Positions 34,301 through 46,221 of a stretch of DNA of 64,000 nucleotides are shown here, piece after piece (position 1 is the first letter of the stretch; each line of letters starts with the position of its first letter). The DNA comes from Deinandra increscens subsp. villosa (lineage: Eukaryota; Streptophyta; Magnoliopsida; Asterales; Asteraceae): assembly GCA_039602395.1 (NCBI GenBank), contig JBCNJP010000003.1, positions 71,707,917-71,771,916 of the forward strand, given 5' to 3'. The position numbers and the translations under genes were made by a program. The notes under the pieces are model-generated. The model was given only the letters and a program-made list of their open reading frames with translations, ran no database searches and was not told the origin of the DNA.

Positions 34301-34972
34301 ATGGTATTATCATACCAAATGGTTCACTAGATTCTTACCATTCTGGTTGCAATCATTCTGGTCATTCTTTTAAAAATTCAAAGCAATCTTCAAAGAAACC
34401 CAATTCATTCTCCATCACCGTATGCTGAAAAAGTAAAAATCAATTCCGGCAAACCATCGTGAATTTACAAGAAAACACAATTCTTTGATGATGGTTTTTA
34501 TGATGGTTTTATGATGATTTTGGTTTTGGTCCTAGTCCATCAGGTTATGGTAGTGGATTTTGGTTTTGGTCCTAGTCCATCAGGTTATGGTAGTGGACCG
34601 TCTGGATTTGATTATGGTTTTCGGTATGATGCGGGACAATTTGGATATGGTGGGGGAAGGTTTTAGAATCAAAGACGTGATTATAATGATGGTTTTTATG
34701 ATGAATGTGCAAATGGTTATGATGGTTTTTATGATGAATGTGAAAATGGTTATGATTATGGTTTTTATGATGACTTTCATAGTTATCAAGGTTTCCAATA
34801 TTTTTCTATTGGAGCTTCCCTCATTCCTTTTATCGAGCATAATGACGCGAATCGGGCTTTAATGAGTTCTAATATGCAACGCCAAGCAGTCCCTCTTTCT
34901 CAGTCCGAGACTCGAGTAAACAGAAGTTTTCAAAACAAAAGAAACCTAAACCGGTTATAGAAACCATTTACG
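31390..34972 (+). pseudogene. E6 SIRE-type Copia gag region, degenerate
   Basis: This is the Gag-coding part of the long Copia element E6, spread over several frames with many stops. Recognisable pieces are YHNWRKR near 31400, a UBN2-type capsid region (YGSLTMALPQRI, ELWNALQKRCEGN, LKEKILEALPEKWESYVLL) at about 31560-31960, and a damaged zinc knuckle (VRCYNCSNFERFA) near 32455. A long acidic and coiled-coil-rich tail at 32690-33540 is typical of SIRE-lineage Gag, which is unusually long. The 3' part turns Gly/Tyr/Phe/Asp rich (34507-34800). The frame is cut by the E7 insertion at 34977 and resumes after 46216 with a second zinc knuckle. Confidence 0.8.
34507..34800 (+). repeat. Repeats coding a Gly/Tyr/Phe/Asp-rich Gag segment
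   Basis: A 40-bp unit (GGTCCTAGTCCATCAGGTTA core) is tandemly duplicated at about 34515-34595. Then GATGGTTTTTATGATGAATG is repeated at 34691 and 34721, with a third variant following. Translation gives YGSG, FGPSPSG and YDGFYDEC-type low-complexity repeats inside E6 Gag. Confidence 0.7.
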
Positions 34973-34977
34973 GCGAT
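34973..34977 (+). repeat. E7 target site duplication, left
   Basis: GCGAT directly precedes E7 and recurs directly after it at 46217-46221, a perfect 5-bp duplication. Confidence 0.9.
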
Positions 34978-35327
34978 TGTCACACCCCCAAAAATCCCAC
35001 GCGCGATAACGCGCCGCAGGGAGCGTGACAAACCAGGATCGCCGTCCATTAGTTACACCATACGACCAGTAATTAATAAAAAAGGGTTGTATATTTCATT
35101 AAAATATAAATACAGAGTTTTACAAAGGCGGAAGCGTAAATGCAATGAAAGTATTAATGTAAAAACACCATCACCCAAGGTGACGTGGCTTGTTCAAAGA
35201 CAATAAAAGGGTTTTCAAATACTCATGCATGCGTACTCGTGATACTCGAACATCCGCAACCTGAGAAATAACATGCTAAAAAGTGTCAACACAAAGGTTG
35301 GTGAGTTCACAGGTTTAATCAGTTCAT

Positions 35328-35472
35328 CAGTTGAATGTAAATCGACTGTTCAACAACAGTCCCAGTTCAGTGTAAATCAACTGTTTATCGACAGTTCAAG
35401 TTCAGTTTAAAATTGATTGTTCAACAACAATCAAGTTGAGTTTAAGATTGACTATTCAACAATAGTCAAGTT
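35328..35472. repeat. Four tandem hairpin units in E7 LTR
   Basis: Units of about 35-38 bp each contain a short hairpin with a 6-nt loop. The arms are GACTGT/ACAGTC (35344-35361), AACTGT/ACAGTT (35379-35396), TTGATTGT/ACAATCAA (35413-35434) and TTGACTAT/ATAGTCAA (35448-35469). Three loops are TCAACA and one is TTATCG. Changes in one arm are matched in the other. The second LTR carries the same array. Confidence 0.85.
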
Positions 35473-36154
35473 GTAAGAGCATAATCACTAATATATATCA
35501 AATAGCTAGCTAGGCTATATACATGAAACTTCGCACGTTGATGGTCACCGAAGCTAACAGTTGTTTACAGTTTATGCAGTTTGCCTTGTTGTGTTTAGGA
35601 CGAATATAACACCCGTTCGATATCCAATCGTGCCAGAGCGACTGACCCGGGTGGGGTTTGTCAGACCCAGTAGTACTACAATATATTTCCCGCTATCGTC
35701 ATTAATATTAACGGTACCATAGGAAGGACTTTGTTGTATATGTGCTTCAAGTACTTCAAGTGATATATAAAAGTCTAATTATCTCAGTTGTATAGTTCAT
35801 GCATGTTAATCTCCCCCAAAAGGATTAAAAGCAGTAAAATGAGGCCGTGAAACTCACCTTAGGGTTGCACAGCAAAAATCTCTAGAAAAACAATTAAGGA
35901 AGTAGCAAGAACGGGTCTTGTGAAGCAGTCAGTCACCTAACGAGCATGAATGTATAAGTGTGTGTTCTATAAACTATTAAGTCTAACGTAACGACAAAAA
36001 ACGAATGATCGTGGAGTCTGAAACAAGTCGAGGATGGCACGTGTGCCGAATCCGAGCGATTAATGAAATAACGCGAGAAAATACAATATATATATCATTG
36101 TTATATATTTTCTAACTTCAAAGATTTCAAAAAAATAAATAAATAAATGCAAAT

Positions 36155-36157
36155 ATG

Positions 36158-36201
<44 letters not shown>
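36155..36201. repeat. TA microsatellite in E7 LTR
   Basis: A long uninterrupted (TA)n run. The other LTR has a shorter one at about 44377-44415, so the repeat has changed length since insertion. Confidence 0.9.
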
Positions 36202-36207
<6 letters not shown>

Positions 36208-36593
36208 TTTAACCAATTGTGTAAATGACGTTAATAATGGGTTCACAAGAACGAGATACATATTAATAGCGATAAAAAAAAACTAATCGTTTAAATAAAC
36301 CGATGATACATGTTTATTTATATTTAGTCTACACAAAAATATATATATATTTTACCAACTTTGATAAAAATCTACATTTTTAGATCAATAAATATGTATG
36401 TATATATTAGAAGTATATTTTTAGTCTAAAGATAACAAGTTAATCGTGTTTAAAGTTCAAAATATAATTTACCGAATCTAAAATCCCAAGTTTTATGGTT
36501 ACGGGTTTAGAATACGATAAGGGTGACTTTGGCACAAAATATATTGATTAAAAGCTCAAGGAATATGCAAAAGAAATAAAAACTGTGAACATG

Positions 36594-36665
36594 GAGGTCA
36601 CCGGGTTCGAACCCGTGACCTCTATGTCACGATACCGTCACCAAACCACTCGGCCAGGGGCCCTG
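36594..36665 (-). other. tRNA-like module 1 in E7 3' LTR
   Basis: On the minus strand this has an A-box-like TGGCCGAGTGG (36646-36656) and a B-box GGGTTCGAACCC (36603-36614). They are spaced as in a Ser/Leu-type tRNA, with an extended hairpin in place of the T arm and acceptor. The T stem has a mismatch, so a working tRNA is unlikely. It resembles a tRNA-derived SINE head. Confidence 0.6.
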
Positions 36666-36760
36666 TTGGTGTTAGGAACTCGGTCCGAATCCTTTTATCC
36701 ATCAGCGCATACTAACTGGTTTAGTAGAGTGAAAGGAGAACAGAAAAAGAAGAAAAAGAA

Positions 36761-36840
36761 TGCAGGGGACGAGTTTCGAACTCGCGTCCCTTGCATCACG
36801 GACCAGCGTCTGAACCAACTGTGCCAGATTGGCGTCTGGT
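36761..36840 (-). other. tRNA-like module 2 in E7 3' LTR
   Basis: A second module, same orientation, about 100 bp upstream in minus-strand sense. It has A-box-like TGGCACAGTTGG (36815-36826) and B-box-like GAGTTCGAAAC (36773-36783) inside an extended hairpin (TGCAAGGGACG/CGTCCCCTGCA type arms). Confidence 0.6.
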
Positions 36841-38002
36841 TATAATCCAGGACATAAAACATATAACTTATACCCGCCAGTCCTCATCTTCTTCATTATG
36901 AACTCCGGTGATCGGAACCCTAGTTCCGGTCGCCGGAAAAACGTGAAACATGAAATAAATACAGTAAATGATGCGACTAACATCAAAGATTGCTTACCTC
37001 GAATCAGTGATGAGTTTCGATGTGTTTTAGATGCCGAAAACGAACCCGAAAAATTTACGAACTCGAACTCCGATTCACTTAAATGCTCCGGGACTGCTGC
37101 TGCTGCGTTCACGATCACCCAGGAGTGATAAGTGAGGGTATATGATGGTGTTGCAGAGGCTAAGACGGCGGTGGTTCTTGGTCGTTTTGAGTCACCGGAA
37201 AAAGAAAACAGGAGAGGCGAGAGGATGCGAGTGAGAGAGAGTGAGGGGGGTGGTTTGAGATTGTCTAATGATCAAGTTTGTTGTAGTTAGACCGAATGAT
37301 CGGTTCTCCAGAGTAACCGATCGAGGATTAAACTCCCGAATTCAATTCGGATGTGTGGGGTTCGACGGTTTCACGAAATGTTTTAATTTCAACTATGGGC
37401 TATTGACACAATCGGTCCCTCCATGTTTTAGTTAAACAAAACATATTTGGTGAATGACGAGGTAAGCCCCTCGAAGTTTTATAAAAGTTGACAGCTCTAA
37501 CGGGGTTAACGTAAAATGTTTTTAACGACGAATATCCGAGGAACGTCAAAATATGTCAATCGTATAACGTTTATAAGAAATATAAATCTCATAGATTTTA
37601 ATATATAACCTATATACATATTTAAGTCACGTAAGACCATGAATAATAACTTGTAATTAAATTCTTAAGTTACATAAAAACATAAATATAATTAAATCAT
37701 ATATACATAAGTATTACATAAAATCGTAGGATATACATATAAGTATATCCCACAAAATCAAATGTTTAATTGTCACATAAAATGACACAACGTTCACATG
37801 AAATCATAACGTATGATTTACATCAAACTATTGAACAAGAACATCAAACGTCTAGACTTAAGTGCATGCTCGTATCGAAATGATTACCCAAAACCCTAAT
37901 TGCTAAAGTCAACGCAGTCAACACACAAATGTTCACGCAACATTTAATACAGTTTAAATTCAGTTAAAGCCGGAAAATGACCTGAAAAGTCGGATTGTCA
38001 CA

Positions 38003-41000
38003 GTATCCCCTTGTTGAAGGATTTTCGTCCTCGAAAATTGCATAACGCGGTAAAAGTTAATGAGCTAGACACAAAGAAAAGAAAAGAAAAATTCTCAGTC
38101 GTCACATCATCCCCTTGTTGAAAGAATTTCGTCCCGAAATTTAAATTAGTGGCAATTGTATGAAGAGTCGAATTAATGGTAACGTATCGAAAGAATCCAG
38201 GTTCCTACTCCAAAAGGAGTCAAGAATGTTTGCCCGATGTTGAGAAGATGTTGAAAGTTTAGTGGATTTTAAAAGAAATTCGAATCGAAAGTATAGAAAG
38301 TGATTTCCTATCAAACGCTCTCCAATGATAAGAGTTGAATAACCATTTTATCGGGATTGTGTTGAGCGGCAAGGCCGAACAGAGTAACATGATACATAAG
38401 TATCCAAAATCAAAATTTCAATATAAAGAAGAACCATAACATGTCTGAGTAGCCTCCAGCTATTGCACCCAATGCCGGGAGTGAGATTTCCATTTCGTGT
38501 CTGCTTTCAGTTAAGGTGTTCGCATTTACTAGTAACCTAGGTGAATCGGATAGAAGAGAATTTGAGTATATGGGAAAATTGTGTGTGCATCAAGTCAATT
38601 AGTGTTTAATAAACCCATTGTCTAACAAAAACGTAAATGTCTGATCTTACCTACCAGTTAGCAATTAGCATAGAATTACACAAGACTGATTAAGTTAACA
38701 TGAGGACCCATTGATTGGTTTAGTACTTTTATGACCAATTAGGTTTCACATGATTCATAATAACATTGGAATTCACATTTCATGCAATAACGGTTCAAAT
38801 AGCATACGAGTCTCTACGAAGGTTTCTTTTAAAGGTTTATGCGGTCAAAGTATACTAGCATGCAATCTATCATGATGGTTTTACCATACAACGCATACAA
38901 TTGTCCCAACACCTTATATACTACCATACAACTCTAGCATGGCATATCTCTAGCATATAAGTTCATAAACTAACCAACACAACTCATACGGTGCAAAGTT
39001 GACGGGGCAACTTCACACAGTCTTGTCATTCCCACCAAAGTAGGAGACTTAGGACCTTGTATGGTGTATGGTTTTCATACTCAATCAAGTTAATACATTC
39101 AGAACATGTCATTTTGCTGGTTCCTAACACGTTTCATACACATAACTAATAATGCAATTCTATGCAGCTTATGTTTAAACCAGCACTCCAACAATTAATC
39201 AGTTTTCTATAACCTAAACATAGGATTAGATTCCCAAATTTAACATGCATAAACACATATGTTTCATAAACATTTCTCATGATAAGATCAAAAGCAAACA
39301 AACTATTTATCATGGTTAAAATTGTTTAACAGTTGTTCACATACTGAAATATATCTGGCAACATGCTGATAAAAGGACTAAGGTCCAATGAGAAATCCAA
39401 TCAAGAGCTCACAACCATTTAAAAGGTAACACGTAGCAGTTTGTTTTAGAAAAGAATTACTCAATTCTATTAAAAATTATTCAAGAAATCACATTGACAA
39501 TTAGGTTCAAATCAAGTTGGAGTTCAGCATCATACAACGTACATATCATCATGCACCTTACCTTGCTAAAGAATTAAAAAAAATTTAGAGAGAATATCAA
39601 ACAAAACAAAAGTGTAACTATGAGGTACCGAATATCGAAAAGTGATCTGTAAGATTACTCATGGCATCAAGCATGAGAATAAAAATAAAAAAAAAGTAGA
39701 GGAAAAACGCCGACGGCTTAGTCCGTGAACTCGAGTAAGCGATGGGATAACAAGCTTATGATAATCGCAACTACACATTCCAAGAGTGACATGTGAGTTT
39801 AAACTGGCACTGGTAAAGATATCAGTAGGGTGGATGCAAATAACGTAATGGATAGTATGAAATTCGGAGAGAGGTATATATGTGCTTGACAGGATTTGGC
39901 AAGGAATTTTGCATAAACCGATATCGAAATGAACGTGTCAACGGTTATACAATCCAATAGAGTAAACGTCTTGTTAGGGAAATCTTCATTGTTTAAGCTC
40001 ACCGGTATGCCCAGTTTCCTTGATGTCCTTGCGCTTCATGCATCTTGATTCCTTTCTTGCCAAAACATCAATTCAAATGGTTTTCAAAAGTAAGTTAAAG
40101 CACAGAGGTGTTATAAAAGGGTGAATGCGAAACAAAAACATCAGGATGTTCAAAAGTGGCTTTGGCTCGGGTACACGTATATATGCAATTTTTGCTAGGG
40201 TTCAGTGCAAGTTTACCGCGAACCAGGAGATCAAATCGGGTGTTCCATAGAAAAGAATCAGGGCTATCACCTTAGTGAATGCCTGAGAGTTTATAAAACA
40301 AAGCAGTTGACCCAAAAGTAGTGTCCCTTAAACGAAAGTCGATATACTTCTTAACACATGTTTCTAAAAATTGGAGTTGATCATTCAATCAGGTGGTTTT
40401 TCACTCCGAAGGGAAAATCTTTGGTTTTCAAAACGTTGGTGTTCACCTGAGTCAGAACTCGCGTCTAAATCATGACAGGAAATTCGCTTCAAAAGCTTTC
40501 TTCTAGACTCGGACAATTGAAAGCATGAAGTTTGATTATTTTGGGTATGTTTCTTTTGGTAGGAATACGTAAGGGATATCCGCAATCTCGGAGAAAGTAG
40601 CATTAAACAGTTTTGTCGAGAATCTAGTCCCGTTAGATGGAGTTTCTCATGACGAGGCTCTTGTGTATGACTCTAAAGTCAATCCTTGGTCCGGTACTGG
40701 TCCCACATTCAACGTGCCACCAATGTTTATATATAGGGTGTACCGCAGCTAACCCACCACACTACCAGCACCTTGAAGGTGTACCAACTACCTACCATTA
40801 CCAATTGTTAGTCCAACCACACTGGTTATTCTTATCGGAAGTAGAGGACGTCAAGTTTTTCCCATACGCTTGAAGGTAAAAGGGGTGAGAGAGTAAAACC
40901 TCAATACGTTATGCAAACAAAAGGTGTAAGAGTTTTCATTCACAATACCAGAAAAATGCGTAAGGTTTGTTATTCTAGTGAAGGTCGTCGAGAGGTTGGC

Positions 41001-43176
41001 GCGTGCATGACGAGTATCATAAAGCTTCATATTTCAAGAAGATCAAGATTTAAGTAGGCCACAAGGTTTAAGTTCAAGCTGGGTTCATCAATGAAAGTTT
41101 TCCTGAATGGATGTTGAGGATCCGTATACTAGAAATATGTCGGTAGTTGTTATGATAGGAGCATTAATAATGTACAAAATGTAAGGGTAACTTGGTGTAC
41201 TTAATGTGTAAGAAGGGTAAGTATAGTTTGAACGCACATTTAGCTATCGACAACAAGAAGTTCACGCTCGATGGGTGCAATTAGTGTTTCCATATAAAGC
41301 TTGGTGTTGTTACTGCGATTGAAGCACGAGGTCGTCTTCTCATGAATGTTGTTAACTAGTAGAAAAACTAACCCAAAGTGTAACACATTTCGGTTCAAAG
41401 CTTAGAAGCAATCCAGGACATAAAAGATTACAAAGCACGAGAATCAGAAATTGCCGGTTGCTAAATCATGAAAAGTTGAATTATGCAAACAAAAGTCGAT
41501 AGTTCAGGCTCAGGAGATCCATCGGAATAGTCCTTACGTTAAAACTGAGAGTCATTAGTTTGAAAGTTAGGAAGGATTCTCACTAACATTAGCCCCATTA
41601 GAGATAAATATGCTTGCGGTGTGGTAGGCAGTTTGCATAACCGTGTCGATGTTGCTGGCAACAAGTATTGGTTCGCACAAGGAAATGAGGGAGTATGAAT
41701 CTTCAGAGGGTAACTTCACAAGAGCTTTGAGCCAATAAATACTCCTCGTTGCTCATGGTATATGTTATATCCAATTCGTTCATCTAACGTTGTCTAGGTA
41801 TCCGTCCGGTGAATGTATGTCCAAGTTATCTCACGATCGTAAAGTTCTAGGGTAAGATCGTAAAAATAGAATTATGATTCAGGATGAGTTCAAACCAGTC
41901 AAGAGTTTCGTCGAGAGTGTTCATAGTTAAGGAAGACTGATCGTTGAAATACACGAGTGTGATGGTGTCCTACCAGGACCAACTTTTCATAATATGCTGC
42001 AAAAGGGCTCACGTATGGATTATAATCCAATAGTAAAGGGGCAAAGTCATGTGCGGTAGCGTTTTCAAAGATAGATGACTTCGATCATTCGGTTGAGTAC
42101 AACATGTTCAACATTCAATACCACGAGGAAAGAAAAAAAAAATTACAGGAATTTGGTCCCAATACGACCATTGGCTTGCCTAGTAGGATTCTCCAGGATT
42201 CCCATATACTGCAAATTACATTTACGTGTGCACCCGTAACTGTGATTTACTTTATATGATCTCCCAGTTCCTCTTACTTCAGCTACCAAGTATGGTGTGG
42301 TCACTAACTCATGGTTATCTTGACCAGAATTTGTTAATGAGACAAGTTTTCGAGAATAGAGTGCTCACTCATATTGGAATGGCTCACCCGGAGCGAGTCA
42401 GCCAGAAATTTAGCTCAATAGGATCTGAGTAGGGTTTACCACAATGACCCTAGCTTAGCTCGAAGTTAAAGAATAATTATCACTCATACTGGCGTGATCG
42501 CATTCTGATACACAAAGAGGGAATTTCAGTCGACCCGCATCGGGTTTCAACGCACAACACGATAAGATCGAGAAAGGAAAGACCCTAAGAGATCACAGCA
42601 AATGTGAAGACGATCAGGATAACGAAAGTAGATATAAGTGCCCCATAGGTTGCTACATGAATTCATACCCTGCTAACTCTAGTGAAGCTAAATAATCGCG
42701 CTACTAGCACATCCCGATAACATTTCCTAAACGGACAAGTTTAGAGATATACGTAAGGCAGGTATAACAAGAACCTCCTAAGGTAAGATAGAGGTTTAAT
42801 GACAAGAAAAGGTATTACACCAACTTCCCTATGCAGCATACATCCATAGTATGGCCACTGCGCCCAGTTGTTCAATCGGAATAATCCCGAGTAGCAATCA
42901 GCTCGCCAAAAGTATAAACGTGATCCTTCGATCTGATTGACGTCTCGTCGTACATGAATGATAACTAAGAGGTACACAACTTAGAGAGGTTACGAAAAAT
43001 GACTCAATACTAACCGGCTCCTCGCCGTGAGTATAATGGGATTAGATGAAGTAAACGACATACTGTAAACCAGGTGCGTGTAGGAGTGAGTATCACGATG
43101 CATGAGAAAAATGTTTAAGTGCAACCAATGCAAAACAGTTACAGTCTAAGACGAATCTTAGTTCGCTGTAACCAAT
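38003..43176 (-). mobile_element. E7 non-coding interior
   Basis: About 5.2 kb holds no recognisable gag, protease, RT, RNase H or integrase motif on either strand; only short spurious ORFs occur. The PPT region next to the 3' LTR reads CAACAAGGGGATAC on the minus strand. A second similar phrase (ATCCCCTTGTTGAAAG) lies near 38108. The segment near 39000-39070 is related, in inverted form, to the E5 LTR near 28440-28530. Confidence 0.8.
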
Positions 43177-43189
43177 GGCTCTGATACCA
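43177..43189 (-). other. E7 primer binding site
   Basis: TGGTATCAGAGCC on the minus strand lies three bases from the end of the 5' LTR, matching initiator tRNA-Met priming. Confidence 0.92.
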
Positions 43190-44370
43190 ATCTGTCACAC
43201 CCCCAAAAATCCCACGCGCGATAACGCGCCGCAGGGAGCGTGACAAACCAGGATCGCCGTCCATTAGTTACACCATACGACCAGTAATTAATAAAAAAGG
43301 GTTGTATATTTCATTAAAATATAAATACAGAGTTTTACAAAGGCGGAAGCGTAAATGCAATGAAAGTATTAATGTAAAAACACCATCACCCAAGGTGACG
43401 TGGCTTGTTCAAAGACAATAAAAGGGTTTTCAAATACTCATGCATGCGTACTCGTGATACTCGAACATCCGCAACCTGAGAAATAACATGCTAAAAAGTG
43501 TCAACACAAAGGTTGGTGAGTTCACAGGTTTAATCAGTTCATCAGTTGAATGTAAATCGACTGTTCAACAACAGTCCCAGTTCAGTGTAAATCAACTGTT
43601 TATCGACAGTTCAAGTTCAGTTTAAAATTGATTGTTCAACAACAATCAAGTTGAGTTTAAGATTGACTATTCAACAATAGTCAAGTTGTAAGAGCATAAT
43701 CACTAATATATATCAAATAGCTAGCTAGGCTATATACATGAAACTTCGCACGTTGATGGTCACCGAAGCTAACAGTTGTTTACAGTTTATGCAGTTTGCC
43801 TTGTTGTGTTTAGGACGAATATAACACCCGTTCGATATCCAATCGTGCCAGAGCGACTGACCCGGGTGGGGTTTGTCAGACCCAGTAGTACTACAATATA
43901 TTTCCCGCTATCGTCATTAATATTAACGGTACCATAGGAAGGACTTTGTTGTATAGTGTGCTTCAAGTACTTCAAGTGATATATAAAAGTCTAATTATCT
44001 CAGTTGTATAATTCATGCATGTTAATCTCCCCCAAAAGGATTTAAAAGCAGTAAAATGAGGCCGTGAAACTCACCTTAGGTTGCACAGCAAAAATCTCTA
44101 GAAAAACAATTAAGGAAGTAGCAAGAACGGGTCTTGTGAAGCAGTCAGTCACCTAACGAGCATGAATGTATAAGTGTGTGTTCTATAAACTATTAAGTCT
44201 AACGTAACGACAAAAAACGAATGATCGTGGAGTCTGAAACAAGTCGAGGATGGCACGTGTGCCGAATCCGAGCGATTAATGAAATAACGCGAGAAAATAC
44301 AATATATATATCATTGTTATATATTTTCTAACTTCAAAGATTTCAAAAAAATAAATAAATAAATGCAAAT

Positions 44371-44421
<51 letters not shown>

Positions 44422-44807
44422 TTAAACCAATTGTGTAAATGACGTTAATAATGGGTTCACAAGAACGAGATACATATTAATAGCGATAAAAAAAAACTAA
44501 TCGTTTAAATAAACCGATGATACATGTTTATTTATATTTAGTCTACACAAAAATATATATATATTTTACCAACTTTGATAAAAATCTACATTTTTAGATC
44601 AATAAATATGTATGTATATATTAGAAGTATATTTTTAGTCTAAAGATAACAAGTTAATCGTGTTTAAAGTTCAAAATATAATTTACCGAATCTAAAATCC
44701 CAAGTTTTATGGTTACGGGTTTAGAATACGATAAGGGTGACTTTGGCACAAAATATATTGATTAAAAGCTCAAGGAATATGCAAAAGAAATAAAAACTGT
44801 GAACATG

Positions 44808-44879
44808 GAGGTCACCGGGTTCGAACCCGTGACCTCTATGTCACGATACCGTCACCAAACCACTCGGCCAGGGGCCCTG
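44808..44879 (-). other. tRNA-like module 1 in E7 5' LTR
   Basis: Same sequence as 36594-36665, with the same A- and B-box-like motifs. Confidence 0.6.
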
Positions 44880-44974
44880 TTGGTGTTAGGAACTCGGTCC
44901 GAATCCTTTTATCCATCAGCGCATACTAACTGGTTTAGTAGAGTGAAAGGAGAACAGAAAAAGAAGAAAAAGAA

Positions 44975-45054
44975 TGCAGGGGACGAGTTTCGAACTCGCG
45001 TCCCTTGCATCACGGACCAGCGTCTGAACCAACTGTGCCAGATTGGCGTCTGGT
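44975..45054 (-). other. tRNA-like module 2 in E7 5' LTR
   Basis: Same sequence as 36761-36840, with the same A- and B-box-like motifs. Confidence 0.6.
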
Positions 45055-46221
45055 TATAATCCAGGACATAAAACATATAACTTATACCCGCCAGTCCTCA
45101 TCTTCTTCATTATGAACTCCGGTGATCGGAACCCTAGTTCCGGTCGCCGGAAAAACGTGAAACATGAAATAAATACAGTAAATGATGCGACTAACATCAA
45201 AGATTGCTTACCTCGAATCAGTGATGAGTTTCGATGTGTTTTAGATGCCGAAAACGAACCCGAAAAATTTACGAACTCGAACTCCGATTCACTTAAATGC
45301 TCCGGGACTGCTGCTGCTGCGTTCACGATCACCCAGGAGTGATAAGTGAGGGTATATGATGGTGTTGCAGAGGCTAAGACGGCGGTGGTTCTTGGTCGTT
45401 TTGAGTCACCGGAAAAAGAAAACAGGAGAGGCGAGAGGATGCGAGTGAGAGAGAGTGAGGGGGGTGGTTTGAGATTGTCTAATGATCAAGTTTGTTGTAG
45501 TTAGACCGAATGATCGGTTCTCCAGAGTAACCGATCGAGGATTAAACTCCCGAATTCAATTCGGATGTGTGGGGTTCGACGGTTTCACGAAATGTTTTAA
45601 TTTCAACTATGGGCTATTGACACAATCGGTCCCTCCATGTTTTAGTTAAACAAAACATATTTGGTGAATGACGAGGTAAGCCCCTCGAAGTTTTATAAAA
45701 GTTGACAGCTCTAACGGGGTTAACGTAAAATGTTTTTAACGACGAATATCCGAGGAACGTCAAAATATGTCAATCGTATAACGTTTATAAGAAATATAAA
45801 TCTCATAGATTTTAATATATAACCTATATACATATTTAAGTCACGTAAGACCATGAATAATAACTTGTAATTAAATTCTTAAGTTACATAAAAACATAAA
45901 TATAATTAAATCATATATACATAAGTATTACATAAAATCGTAGGATATACATATAAGTATATCCCACAAAATCAAATGTTTAATTGTCACATAAAATGAC
46001 ACAACGTTCACATGAAATCATAACGTATGATTTACATCAAACTATTGAACAAGAACATCAAACGTCTAGACTTAAGTGCATGCTCGTATCGAAATGATTA
46101 CCCAAAACCCTAATTGCTAAAGTCAACGCAGTCAACACACAAATGTTCACGCAACATTTAATACAGTTTAAATTCAGTTAAAGCCGGAAAATGACCTGAA
46201 AAGTCGGATTGTCACAGCGAT

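Larger units (their letters stand above)
34978..38002 (-). repeat. E7 3' LTR (3025 bp)
   Basis: Bounded by TGTCACACCCCC... and ...GGATTGTCACA on the plus strand, it is nearly identical to 43193-46216. Differences seen include the length of a TA microsatellite (about 36155-36201) and a few single-base changes. It carries the four-hairpin array and two tRNA-like modules. Confidence 0.95.
34978..46216 (-). mobile_element. E7, 11.2-kb LARD (large non-autonomous LTR element)
   Basis: A complete minus-strand LTR element is inserted in E6 Gag. It has 3.0-kb LTRs, a perfect TSD GCGAT, a primer site (43177-43189) and a PPT next to the 3' LTR. Its 5.2-kb interior has no gag or pol. The minus-strand text before the 3' LTR reads CGAGGACGAAAATCCTTCAA, the same phrase that precedes the PPT in Tekay elements such as E1. 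That points to a Tekay-derived LARD mobilised in trans. The LTRs differ at only a handful of places seen by eye, so insertion is recent. Confidence 0.92.
43193..46216 (-). repeat. E7 5' LTR (3024 bp)
   Basis: This is the partner of 34978-38002. It includes the hairpin array at 43559-43684 and the two tRNA-like modules at about 44808-44879 and 44975-45054. Confidence 0.95.

Noticed and set aside
34560..34862. Met/Val-rich 100-codon ORF
   Set aside because: Out-of-frame reading of the Gly/Tyr/Asp-rich repeats of E6 gag.
35328..35472. CRISPR-like array of short repeats
   Set aside because: Units are variable hairpins without fixed repeats and spacers, in a plant LTR; no cas genes.
36585..36845. 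86-codon ORF containing GFEPVTSMSRYRHQTTRP, present in both E7 LTRs
   Set aside because: It is the antisense reading of the tRNA-like modules; such GFEPVTS proteins are a known annotation artefact.
36829..37128. 99-codon ORF in each E7 LTR
   Set aside because: It lies wholly inside an LTR, has no recognisable domain, and is kept only because the LTRs are recent duplicates.
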